Shown here in pieces: positions 18,318 to 27,056 of a DNA stretch of 64,000 nucleotides. The notes beneath the pieces are model-generated. The model searched no databases and was not told the origin of the DNA. It saw only the letters and a program-made list of their open reading frames with translations. Where the stretch lies: NCBI GenBank assembly GCA_963674475.2, contig CAXXFQ010000033.1:744001-808000 (forward strand), read 5' to 3'. The first letter of the stretch is position 1. The number at the start of each line of letters is the position of its first letter. Origin of the DNA: CAXXFQ01 sp963674475 (GTDB lineage: Bacteria; Planctomycetota; Planctomycetia; Pirellulales; Thermoguttaceae). The position numbers and the translations under genes are program-made.

Positions 18318-20189
18318 ATGTTCAGTTTTATCAATTGGCTTGACGATCGGCTGGGAGTTCGCAAGGGGTGTCAGTGGTTTTTCGGACTGACGATTCCCGG
18401 TCGGCCCTGTCTCGGTCGAACTTTGGCCGCCGCGCTGACTTTCGCCTTTGTGTTTCAGATTATCACCGGCTTTTTTCTTTTCATGTACTACAGCGCCAGC
18501 TCGCAGACGGCGTGGGAGAGTGTTTATTTTCTCCAGTACGAGATCCAGGCCGGATGGCTTTTGCGAGCCGTGCACCACTACTGTGCCCAGAGCGTGCTGG
18601 TGGTGATCGGAATCTATATGGTCGGACTGATCGTCCGAGGGGCGTACAAGGCGCCACGTGAGTTTGTCTTCTGGTCGGTCCTTGGCATGGGGCTGGTAAC
18701 ACTCGGACTGTTGTTGACCGGCGACCTTTTGGCCTGGGACCAAAACAGCCAATCGTCCACGGCCGTTCGAACCAATTTTCTCATGCTTTTGCCCTACGTG
18801 GGCGGCTATCTGAATAAACTGGCCATCGGCGGCCCGTCCTACGGAAGTTTGACGATAACGCGGTTCTTGGCTTTGCATATCTTTGTCTTGGCCGGGGCGT
18901 TCGGAGGCTTGTTGGCCCTGTTGCTCTGGTCGAACCACCGGGCACGCGAAACGGACAAACAGACCGCCGTCGAGACCAGTTACTACTGGCCGTGCCATGT
19001 TTTGGCCAACGGGTTGATCTGCGTGGTCCTCTTGGCGGTCGTCTTTGGCCTGGCCCTGTCGCACGGCGTGACCGGCGACGCTCGAGGGGTCGAGCTGGGC
19101 GCACCGGCCGATCCGACCGATTTCTATGCGGCTGCCCGCCCCGAGTGGGCCTTCATGGGGCTCTACGGGTTCTCGAACCTGTTCCCCGGCAACCTGAAAT
19201 TCTTGCCGATCTTCGTCATCCCGACCAGCGTGATCCTGTTGTTTGCGATCATGCCGTTTACCGGTCGATGCAAGTTCGGATACGTTTTCAATCTGTTTTT
19301 GACCGTCTTTCTTTTGGCGGGTAACTTCTGGTTGACCCATGACGTGTTGGCCCACGACGCGGAGAACGCGGAGTATCTCTCGGCGGTCAAAACGGGAGAA
19401 GTACAAGCCGAGCGGGTCATCGAACTGATCCGGGCCAACGACGGTATCCCGGTCGAAGGGGCGATCGCGCTGTTGAAGAACGATCCGAAGACGCAAGGGC
19501 CGCTGCTGTTTAAAAAACACTGTGCGACCTGCCACGATTTTGTCGGCGGGACCGACCAAGACATCAAGGCTGAAACCGTTTCGGCGCCGAACCTGTTCGG
19601 TTACGGCACGCGGAAGTGGGTCGCCGGTTGGTTGGACCTCGAAAAAATCAAGAGCGACGACTACTACGGCGCGACCAAGTTCAAAAAGGGTCAAATGGTC
19701 GATTTTGTCGACGAGATTTACACCGATCTCGACGAGGACGACGAGGAAGATCGCGACACGACCTTGATCGCCCTGTCGGCCCTGGCGAAGCTCAAATCGC
19801 AGGCGGCCCTGGATGAGGCCGATGCCGAGCGGATCGAGGAGGGAATGGAATTACTTGTCGAAGGGTGCGTCGACTGCCATAAGGTGGGCGACGAAGGGGA
19901 ACTCGGCACGGGCCCCGATTTGACCGGCTACGCTTCGCGTGAGTGGACGATTGGTATCATCGCCAACCCGGCGGCCAAACGGTTCTATGGCGAAGAAAAC
20001 GACCGGATGCCCGCCTACGCGACGACCGACGACGAGTCGAAGAACCTGATGACCAATCACGAAATCGAGATGTTGGCCGATTGGCTTCGAGGCGATTGGT
20101 ACGAGCCGGAAACTTCGGCCGAAGCGGCCCCCGAAGTAAAAGCCGAAGAGGCTGCGGAAGAGACCGAAACGAAAGAAGAAAAAGAGTAA
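18318..20189 (+). CDS. Cytochrome b fused to two cytochrome c domains, one b heme site lost
   Basis: Protein of 623 aa; ATG at 18318 after AAGAAG. Residues 1-345 are the cytochrome b core (b6-like N-part, subunit IV-like C-part, about seven helices). The Qo motif is PEWA (275-278) instead of PEWY. Two c-type heme sites follow, CATCH (402-406) and CVDCH (517-521), separated by a very acidic linker (about 470-480); the tail is Glu-rich. Aligned from memory with plastid b6, His86 and His187 are kept, but the other heme's ligands are Tyr100 and Leu202. The operon has no separate c1 gene; the fused c domains may pass electrons to soluble carriers. Confidence 0.9.
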   Translation: MFSFINWLDDRLGVRKGCQWFFGLTIPGRPCLGRTLAAALTFAFVFQIITGFFLFMYYSASSQTAWESVYFLQYEIQAGWLLRAVHHYCAQSVLVVIGIYMVGLIVRGAYKAPREFVFWSVLGMGLVTLGLLLTGDLLAWDQNSQSSTAVRTNFLMLLPYVGGYLNKLAIGGPSYGSLTITRFLALHIFVLAGAFGGLLALLLWSNHRARETDKQTAVETSYYWPCHVLANGLICVVLLAVVFGLALSHGVTGDARGVELGAPADPTDFYAAARPEWAFMGLYGFSNLFPGNLKFLPIFVIPTSVILLFAIMPFTGRCKFGYVFNLFLTVFLLAGNFWLTHDVLAHDAENAEYLSAVKTGEVQAERVIELIRANDGIPVEGAIALLKNDPKTQGPLLFKKHCATCHDFVGGTDQDIKAETVSAPNLFGYGTRKWVAGWLDLEKIKSDDYYGATKFKKGQMVDFVDEIYTDLDEDDEEDRDTTLIALSALAKLKSQAALDEADAERIEEGMELLVEGCVDCHKVGDEGELGTGPDLTGYASREWTIGIIANPAAKRFYGEENDRMPAYATTDDESKNLMTNHEIEMLADWLRGDWYEPETSAEAAPEVKAEEAAEETETKEEKE

Positions 20190-20216
20190 ACCTCAATTTT
20201 TTTCGAGAATTCAAGA

Positions 20217-20254
20217 AACGGAGCGTCGGGTTAGAGCCGCCGTTCCGTTTTTTT
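20217..20254 (+). terminator. Terminator of Rieske/cytb operon
   Basis: AACGGAGCG pairs with CGTTCCGTT (9 bp, one wobble) and is followed by a run of T, 28 bases after the cytochrome b stop codon. Confidence 0.75.
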
Positions 20255-20349
20255 CTTCTTGCCAACCGTCACCGCCTAGCACACGGGCCGCTAAGATGGT
20301 ATTATGGAGTTTTAATTCGTAATACCCATTTCTCCCAGAGAGTACTCCC

Positions 20350-21288
20350 GTGCAAGCGGCGTTTCTTAGGCGATTCGATGCGGACCCGATCGATGGCCAC
20401 GGCCATTCTGATCTAAAGATTGCTTCCACGGGAAAAAACCGCTTTTTGGTTTTTGGCTGGCTGGTGGTCGGGATCGGTTTTTTTTCGCTTTTGGCTGGTT
20501 GCGGAAAAGGCAAACCGGTCGAGGCCTCTTCGGCATTGAAAACCCAGATTGTCGCGACGAGCCCCTATCTTGAGGTGGCGGCGCGGGAGCTGGTCGACGA
20601 TTCGGTTGACGTGGTCTCGCTGGTCGGGCCGGGTGCCTGTCCGGGCCATTTCGATATTCGTCCCAGCCAAATCGAGCAGGCTCGCGAGAGTCGGCTTGTC
20701 TTGCGGTTTGATTTCCAGCAGGCGATCGAGAAGCGGCTCGAATCGGCGTCGGATACTCACAAACGGACGATCGTCGCCGTGACTCTTTCCGGCGGTCTGG
20801 TCGAGCCGGCGACCTATCGGGAGGCGTGTCGTCAGATCGGTGCGGCGCTGGTCGAAGCGAAGCTGGCGACGGGTGAAGCGATCGCGACCCGATTGGAACT
20901 GATCGACCAACGATTGGCTCGACTGGACGAAACGGTCGACCAACATCTTTCGGAGGGCGGCTGGAAAGGACGGCCGGTGGTGACCAGTCGACGTCAGGAA
21001 GATTTCTGTCGCGCGCTGGGGCTTGAGGTAGTCGGAACGTTCGGCGGTCCGGGCGGCCAACGGCCGAGCGATTTGGACACGGCGGTCAAGGCGGCCGAGG
21101 CGGAAAAAGCCCGGTGGATCATTGCCAATCGACCGGAGGGACGCCGTTTGGCCGACCGACTGGCCGACCGACTGGGAGCAACGGTCATCGTGTTTGAAAA
21201 TTTTCCTGATCCGGAAGCGGACGCCCCATTTGATCAGATGGTCCTCGAAAATGTTACCCGACTGCTCGACGCGGAAGGGAGCAAGTAA
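20350..21288 (+). CDS. Metal ABC transporter, substrate-binding lipoprotein
   Basis: Protein of 312 aa, GTG start. A long N-terminus leads to a hydrophobic segment with lipobox LLAGC (about residues 46-50). The fold is that of cluster A-I (ZnuA/TroA) binding proteins: a first lobe starting TQIVATSPYLEVAARELV, a long bridging helix and a second lobe. The first metal ligand survives as the His of CPGHFDIRPSQ. The usual second His region reads VVTSRRQEDFCRALGLEV, with Arg where His is expected, so metal choice is uncertain. It is the first gene of a three-gene transporter. Confidence 0.8.
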   Translation: MQAAFLRRFDADPIDGHGHSDLKIASTGKNRFLVFGWLVVGIGFFSLLAGCGKGKPVEASSALKTQIVATSPYLEVAARELVDDSVDVVSLVGPGACPGHFDIRPSQIEQARESRLVLRFDFQQAIEKRLESASDTHKRTIVAVTLSGGLVEPATYREACRQIGAALVEAKLATGEAIATRLELIDQRLARLDETVDQHLSEGGWKGRPVVTSRRQEDFCRALGLEVVGTFGGPGGQRPSDLDTAVKAAEAEKARWIIANRPEGRRLADRLADRLGATVIVFENFPDPEADAPFDQMVLENVTRLLDAEGSK

Positions 21289-22122
21289 GTGGGGACCGTG
21301 TTCGATATCGATCAGTTTGAGGTCCGACGTGGGCGGCGTGTGACGTTGTCCCTGCCGCGACTTCAGATTCGCGCCGGGGAGGTCGTTACGCTGCTGGGGC
21401 GCAATGGGGCAGGTAAAAGCACGCTGCTGCACTGTGCGATCGGTTTGTTGAAATTTCAGGCCCGGCGATTCGATCTCTTGGGAAAACCGGTCGCGCGGCT
21501 TCGCGGAAAAGCCTTGAGCGAGTTGCGGCAGCGGATCGGGTACATGCCGCAGACGTTTGGTCAAAATCCAGAAGTTCCGCTGACGGTCCGTGAGGTGATC
21601 GCGACCGGGCGCACCGGGCGGGCCGGTTGGTTTCGGCCACTGGGGATCGAAGATTATCGGGCGATCGACCGGTGGATCGACCGGCTGGGACTCGACGGTT
21701 TGGCCGATCGGCCGTTTGGTCGACTCTCGGGCGGCGAACAACGCAAAACGCTTCTCGCCGCGGCGATGGTCCACGACCCCGAACTTCTGCTTTTGGACGA
21801 ACCGACGGCGAACCTCGATCTGAATTCACGCGAGCAGTTTGTCGGGACGCTCGAAACTTTATTGGACGCCTCGCCCGGTTTGACCCTGCTGTTGGTCTGT
21901 CACGAGTTGGAGGTAATCCCGCCATCGTGCCGGAGAATTTTACTCTTGGAGAACGGCCAACCGATCGCCGACGCCGCGCCCGAATCGGTCTTGACCGCCG
22001 AGCGGGTCGCGTCGCTTTACGGGCCGAACTTTGAGCTGATCGAGCGGGGCCGACGGCGTTTTGTCGTGCCGGGTGCGGTCGGCGTCGCTTCGGGAAATCG
22101 GGGAGGAGGCGACGATGTTTGA
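21289..22122 (+). CDS. Metal ABC transporter, ATP-binding protein
   Basis: Protein of 277 aa; GTG directly after the stop of the binding-protein gene. Walker A LLGRNGAGKST, Q-loop MPQTF, signature LSGGEQRK, Walker B LLLLDEPT and switch His in LLVCHELE are all intact, so it should hydrolyse ATP. Family similarity is to ZnuC/MntB-type ATPases. It overlaps the permease gene by 8 bases. Confidence 0.9.
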   Translation: MGTVFDIDQFEVRRGRRVTLSLPRLQIRAGEVVTLLGRNGAGKSTLLHCAIGLLKFQARRFDLLGKPVARLRGKALSELRQRIGYMPQTFGQNPEVPLTVREVIATGRTGRAGWFRPLGIEDYRAIDRWIDRLGLDGLADRPFGRLSGGEQRKTLLAAAMVHDPELLLLDEPTANLDLNSREQFVGTLETLLDASPGLTLLLVCHELEVIPPSCRRILLLENGQPIADAAPESVLTAERVASLYGPNFELIERGRRRFVVPGAVGVASGNRGGGDDV

Positions 22123-22930
22123 TTGGGCACTTTGGGGACCGGTGATCTGTGCCGGGGCGCTGGCCGGGGCGTCGACCGGGATGCTGGGGACGTTCATTGT
22201 CGGGATGCGGATTCCGTTTTTGGGCGTCTGCGTGGCCCATGCGGCGCTGGCCGGGGCGGTCTTCGGCGAACTGTTCGGACTGGGCGGCTCGTGGATGATG
22301 GTCCCGGCGCTGGGCGGGGCGACGGTGACGGCACTGTTGTTGGGGCTGCTGACGCCCGAGACGATTCGGGTCGATTCGAACGTGTTGCTCGGGATGCTTT
22401 TTTCGCTGACGATGGGGCTGGCCTTCTTGGGACTGGGTCTTTTCGACCTTTACGGGAAGACGAAAGTCGAGGTGCTCGACCTGCTCTGGGGGAGCGTGTT
22501 GGCCTGCCGTTGGAGCGACTGCGCATTGATGGGAGCGATCCTGTTGGCGCAAATCGTTTTCGTCCTCTTGTTCTTCAAAGAGCTTCGGGCGATCCTCTTT
22601 TCTCGCACCTTGGCAACCGCGGCCGGAATACGCACGACGTTTATCTGGACGATGCTTTTGATTCTCATCAGCACGGCGATCACAGTCCATTTCCGCACGG
22701 TCGGCGGGCTGATGATCTACAGCCTGATCACCAACCCGGCGGCGGCCGCGTTTCTTTTGGTCAAAGGGTTCGGACGAATCCTGACCGTGTCGACCCTGTT
22801 GGGCGTCGCCAGTGGTGTCGGCGGATTCCTGGTCTGCAAGGTGACCGACCTGCCCGCCGGGGCGATGATCGTGATTGTTTCTTCCTTATTGGTCGGAGCC
22901 GCCGCAGTGGTCGCCCATTTCAAAAAATAG
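22115..22930 (+). CDS. Metal ABC transporter, permease (ABC-3 family)
   Basis: Protein of 271 aa; the ATG at 22115 has GGAGGAGG 6 bases upstream and overlaps the ATPase gene. It has about eight hydrophobic helices with the ABC-3 features GTFIVGMRIPFLGVCVAHAA near the N-terminus and FRTVGGLMIYSLITNPAAAA in the second half. It should form the membrane channel for Zn, Mn or Fe import with the two preceding genes. Confidence 0.9.
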   Translation: MFDWALWGPVICAGALAGASTGMLGTFIVGMRIPFLGVCVAHAALAGAVFGELFGLGGSWMMVPALGGATVTALLLGLLTPETIRVDSNVLLGMLFSLTMGLAFLGLGLFDLYGKTKVEVLDLLWGSVLACRWSDCALMGAILLAQIVFVLLFFKELRAILFSRTLATAAGIRTTFIWTMLLILISTAITVHFRTVGGLMIYSLITNPAAAAFLLVKGFGRILTVSTLLGVASGVGGFLVCKVTDLPAGAMIVIVSSLLVGAAAVVAHFKK

Positions 22931-22940
22931 CGACGAAAAA

Positions 22941-22985
22941 GGGAGATCGCCCACTGAAAAGGGGTTGCTCCCTGTTTCTTTTGCT
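22941..22985 (+). terminator. Possible terminator of metal transporter operon
   Basis: GGGAG pairs with CTCCC and an inner GCCC can pair with GGGG; a T-rich stretch (TGTTTCTTTT) follows. The stem is imperfect. The rest of the gap to 23330 shows no recognised feature. Confidence 0.45.
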
Positions 22986-23330
22986 ACTGGGTCGGAAATC
23001 TTCTATTGAAGAAACGAAGTTCAAGGTTCATTCTGCCTCGATCCACTGGGACGGTTCCGTGGCGAATCGATATCGCCGGGCGTAAGGATAAATCCTGACC
23101 TACGAAGCGTTCGTCGGATTTCCGTCTTGACAGCGGGGCCAAAATCAAGACAATTGCCCCGCCCGTGCGGCAAAACCCGTCAGGGACGAGACAGGAGGTC
23201 TCGATTCCCCGCTATTGAGGGGGTTTATACAGAATTCTTACCATGGGTTGAATTTTTCTGAGATCTTAACTTATTGAAGAATAACGACTTGTAAAAAGTC
23301 GGTATCGATATTTCGGCATGGAGGCCAACT

Positions 23331-24818
23331 GTGAAACAAGTTTGTCCCGACTCAAATTGCCGGGTCAGTTTACGCCGTTTGCTGCCCTTGGCGCGGTTCA
23401 TCGGGGCGGAGGATATCTCGGTCCAACGGTGCGTATGCGATTCGCGACGGCTGCGGTCTGGGGACCTTTTTGCCGCCTTGCCGGGCGCCCATTTGGACGG
23501 GGCCCAGTTCGCCGCCGACGCCGTGCGCGACGGAGCGATCGGCGTGTTGAGCCATTGCCCGTTGCCCGAGTTGAACGTTCCGGTCTGTGTCGTGCCGAAC
23601 GTCCACGAGGCGTTTGGACGGTTATCTCAGGCATTGGCCGGCAACCCGACGCAAGCGCTCAAGGTGATCGGCATTACCGGGACCAACGGCAAGACGACGA
23701 CCGCCTGTCTGATCGGGCGGATGTTGGCCCAAAACGGCTATCGGGTCGGCATGCTCGGCACGTTGGGCTACTACGACGGCAAGGAGTGCGACGATGCCCC
23801 TTGGACGACCCCCCCGGCCGAGGTTGCCGCGCGGTATTTCGCCCGGATGGCCGAAAACGAGTGTACCCACGCCGTGGTCGAACTTTCCAGTCACGCGTTG
23901 GACCAGTACCGACTGGCCGGGGTCGAGCTGGACGCCCTGTGTGTGACCAACGTCCAACGGGACCATCTCGATTATCATCAAACGATCGACCAATATCGTC
24001 AGACCAAATCGAAGGCGCTCGACTATCTCAAGCCGGAAGGGGTTGCCGTGATCAACGCGGACGACCCGGTTTCTTCGGAGTATTTGGACCTGATCGACGG
24101 ACCGGCCCTGACGGTCGGGATCGACGCGGCGGCCGAACTGCAAGCGTCAATTATCGATCGCCACGTGAGCGAACAGACCTTTTTGCTTTTCGCCGGAAGC
24201 GACACCGTGCCGGTTCGAACTCGGATGATCGGACGTCATCACGTTTCCAACTGTCTCGCGTCGGCCGCGGTCGGGTTGGCTGCCGGACTGCCGCTGGTCA
24301 ACGTGGTTCGCAGTCTCGAATCGGTCGAGTACGTCCCCGGTCGTCTGCAACGGATCGAGTGCGGCCAGCCGTTTTCCGTGTTCGTCGACTTCGCCCATAC
24401 GCCGGACGCCCTGGCCGGAACGCTTCAGTCGCTCCGCGAAGTGATCGACGGGCGGTTGATTTGCGTCTTCGGTGCGGGAGGAGATCGCGATTGGGAAAAA
24501 CGGCCACTTCTCGGTCGCGAGGCCGAAGCGGGTGCCGACCGGTTGATCATCACCAGTGACAACCCGCGAAGCGAAGATCCGCAGGCGATCATTGGCGATA
24601 TCCTCGAAGGGCTCGAAGCGCCGGCCGGTGCGAAGGTTTTGGCCGACCGGACCGAGGCGATTCACGAGGCACTAGCCATGGCCGAGCCGGGCGATTGTGT
24701 CTTGCTGGCCGGGAAAGGGCACGAGGCGTTCCAGGTCGTCGGCGACGACCGGATCGAGCTGGACGACTATGAGGTCGCCACCGAATGGCTTTACACCAAC
24801 TTGCCCAGCGAGATCTAA
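23331..24818 (+). CDS. murE: UDP-MurNAc-tripeptide synthetase (MurE)
   Basis: Protein of 495 aa; GTG at 23331 with GGAGG 8 bases upstream. It adds the third amino acid to UDP-MurNAc-L-Ala-D-Glu. The N-terminal domain is followed by the ATP site GTNGKTTT (117-124), the SSHALDQYR segment, the carbamylated-Lys region around TKSKALDYL, and the C-terminal DNPRSEDP. The DNPR motif is the signature of enzymes that use meso-diaminopimelate. This supports a DAP-type peptidoglycan. It starts the run murE-murF-mraY-murG. Confidence 0.95.
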   Translation: MKQVCPDSNCRVSLRRLLPLARFIGAEDISVQRCVCDSRRLRSGDLFAALPGAHLDGAQFAADAVRDGAIGVLSHCPLPELNVPVCVVPNVHEAFGRLSQALAGNPTQALKVIGITGTNGKTTTACLIGRMLAQNGYRVGMLGTLGYYDGKECDDAPWTTPPAEVAARYFARMAENECTHAVVELSSHALDQYRLAGVELDALCVTNVQRDHLDYHQTIDQYRQTKSKALDYLKPEGVAVINADDPVSSEYLDLIDGPALTVGIDAAAELQASIIDRHVSEQTFLLFAGSDTVPVRTRMIGRHHVSNCLASAAVGLAAGLPLVNVVRSLESVEYVPGRLQRIECGQPFSVFVDFAHTPDALAGTLQSLREVIDGRLICVFGAGGDRDWEKRPLLGREAEAGADRLIITSDNPRSEDPQAIIGDILEGLEAPAGAKVLADRTEAIHEALAMAEPGDCVLLAGKGHEAFQVVGDDRIELDDYEVATEWLYTNLPSEI

Positions 24819-24962
24819 GTAGAAGTCATCCCAGGGCGATTCACCAAAGGGTTTTCATGACGAAGTCAGACGGAAAAAAAGACCGCTTGCAGATCGAAAT
24901 GGATTTTTGGGATGGCTTGTAGAAAGCCATACGGTTCAAATCAAAACGATGGAAAAAATTCC

Positions 24963-26351
24963 ATGTCACAACCGACATTTCATGACTTGAAAAAGGCGAT
25001 CGCGGGACAGCCGTTCCCCGAGTATCTGCCTACGGCCAACAACCCGTTGGGACCGGTCGTGACCGATAGTCATCGCGTGGTGCGTGGGGTCGTTTTCTGG
25101 GCCTTGAAAGGGGATCGATTCGACGGGGCCGATTTTGTCGAAGAAGCCTTTCGACGCGGGGCCAAAGGGGTTGTGACCCATCGACCGATCGAACCGCCCG
25201 CCGGATGTTGGGCACTGGTCGTTGACGATACCACCAAAGCCCTTTGGGATTGGGCCGCATGGAAACGGGACCAATTCGGCGGCAAGATGATCGCCGTCTC
25301 CGGAAGCGTCGGCAAAACGACGACTCGTCAAATGATCCATACGGTCCTCGGTTTTCGCCTGAAAGGGATCGCCAGTCCGCGAAACTACAATAACCATTTC
25401 GGCGTCCCACTGAGTATGTTGGCGCTGGAGCCGCAGCAGGATTACGCCGTCTTGGAACTCGGCGCCAGCAGTCTCGGCGAGATCGACCAACTGGCCCGGC
25501 TGGTCCGACCGGAAATCGGCCTGATCACGGCGATCGGCGACGCCCATTTGGGACGTTTCGGCAGTCGTGAAATAATCGCCCAAGCCAAGAGCGAACTGTT
25601 GGCCGCGTTGCCCAAATCGGGACGCGCGTTTCTGATCGATTCGAAGGTGACTCGACAGGCGGCCCGTCGTTCGGGCGCTCCGATCACCTGGGTCAATGTC
25701 GAAGGGCCCGGAAGCCTGATGGCCCAGCGGATTGTCACGCGGCCCGGCGAACTGCGTTTTTTGGTCAACGGTTACCCGTTTCGAATTCCCGTCTGGGGAC
25801 GACATCATGTCGGTTCGGCCCTGTTGGCGATTGCCGTCGGCTTGAATTTCGGACTCGACTTGCCCGGGATTGCCGCGGCACTTGCGAAATTCCAGTCACC
25901 TTCGATGCGATGTCAGGTTTCCGACCTGCACGGCGCGACGGTCATCAACGACGCCTACAACGCCAGCCCGATGGCCATGCGGGCCGCGCTCGAACTGTTG
26001 GGTGAAATCCCGGCCGAAGGACGACGGGTGGTCGTCTTGGGCGATATGGCCGAGCTGGGCGATGAAGCCGAAAAACTCCACTACCAACTCGGTAACCAGG
26101 TGGCGACCCTTTGCGGAGCCGACATGCTGATCGCCTGCGGCCAGTATGCCCGCCAGATGGTCGACGGGGCACGCGCTGCCGGAATCCCCCGTGGTCGAAG
26201 TATCCCGTGCCACTCGCCGCTCGAAGCGATTCCCTACCTGAGTCAGGCCGTCCGGCCCGGCGATGTCGTCCTGGTCAAAGGGGCCCGATTTATGAAAATG
26301 GAACAAATTCTCGACTCTTTGGAGAAATTCCCCTTGCGGTGGAGTGCCTAA
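24963..26351 (+). CDS. murF: UDP-MurNAc-pentapeptide synthetase (MurF)
   Basis: Protein of 462 aa; ATG at 24963, 144 bases after murE. It adds D-Ala-D-Ala to the UDP-MurNAc-tripeptide. Motifs: DSHRVVRGVVFWAL in the N-domain, ATP loop SGSVGKTTTRQ, RNYNNHFGVP, ELGASSLGEI, GRHHVGSALLAIAV and the C-terminal domain with NDAYNASPMAM and GDMAELG. Length and motif order are standard for MurF. Peptidoglycan synthesis, cytoplasm. Confidence 0.95.
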   Translation: MSQPTFHDLKKAIAGQPFPEYLPTANNPLGPVVTDSHRVVRGVVFWALKGDRFDGADFVEEAFRRGAKGVVTHRPIEPPAGCWALVVDDTTKALWDWAAWKRDQFGGKMIAVSGSVGKTTTRQMIHTVLGFRLKGIASPRNYNNHFGVPLSMLALEPQQDYAVLELGASSLGEIDQLARLVRPEIGLITAIGDAHLGRFGSREIIAQAKSELLAALPKSGRAFLIDSKVTRQAARRSGAPITWVNVEGPGSLMAQRIVTRPGELRFLVNGYPFRIPVWGRHHVGSALLAIAVGLNFGLDLPGIAAALAKFQSPSMRCQVSDLHGATVINDAYNASPMAMRAALELLGEIPAEGRRVVVLGDMAELGDEAEKLHYQLGNQVATLCGADMLIACGQYARQMVDGARAAGIPRGRSIPCHSPLEAIPYLSQAVRPGDVVLVKGARFMKMEQILDSLEKFPLRWSA

Positions 26352-26633
26352 TCACGTATTAAAATACTCCCGAACGAAACAACCCGTTTCGAACCTTTTA
26401 GAGCCGGTTTCAAAAACCTATTTCGCGTCTCGATTTTTCGGCCGTAAGAAGCCTGGTAGGTAGTTTTGAAATGCCCTATAGCAAAACAGCACGGATGTCC
26501 CGTCGGATGTCACGAGTTTGCGGGAACTCGAACATACCCTCCCTCCTGGGTCGAAGCATTTTAGTTTGTCGGTTGCGGTTTCTGGGTCAATCGCTTCCAA
26601 GACAAGCGCTTCTCGACGGGACATCTTTTTATA

Positions 26634-26837
26634 CCGGTGCTTCCGCACCGAGGACCAAACCCGCTCCCGTTGGTCGCTAGTAGTTCCTCAAGATTTCATC
26701 CTCGTCTCTCTAAATCGTGTGGATGGCTTTTTCTCCGGTGCTTCCGCACCGAGGACCAAACCCGCTCCCGTTGGTCGCTAGTAGTTCCTCAAGAGTTCCA
26801 TCTTGTCTCTGTAATTCTAGTGGATGGGGTTTCTCTC
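26634..26837 (-). repeat. Two tandem 100-bp units with hairpin repeat A (inverted)
   Basis: Units at 26634-26734 and 26735-26837 are near-identical direct repeats. Each begins CCGGTGCTTCCGCACCG, a hairpin with TTCC loop, followed by GACCAAACCCGCTCCCGTTGG and CGCTAGTAGTTCCTCAAGA. This is the reverse complement of the repeat at 12669. The stem here is CGGTGC/GCACCG against CGGCGT/ACGCCG there, again with compensating changes and the same loop. It lies in the 700-bp gap between murF and mraY. Confidence 0.8.
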
Positions 26838-27056
26838 TTTTCATTTTGATTGAAAAGGCCCCCGTTTCTAAAAAACGTTCCCCTCTTTTTGGTTTTTTAT
26901 CGGGCCGCTTCGAATAGGGTAAATTTCTTCTCAAGGGTGGCATTCGCAACCGATCGACATTGCCTTCACAGCGGACTTCGACTATCCTCCGCTGTTTCAA
27001 ATTTGCCTTTCTCTATCTATTTGATTTTTAACGGAATCATACCAGCCCAACCGACC

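Noticed and set aside
26634..26837. CRISPR array
   Set aside because: Only two units, and the would-be spacers are also similar to each other. No cas gene is near.
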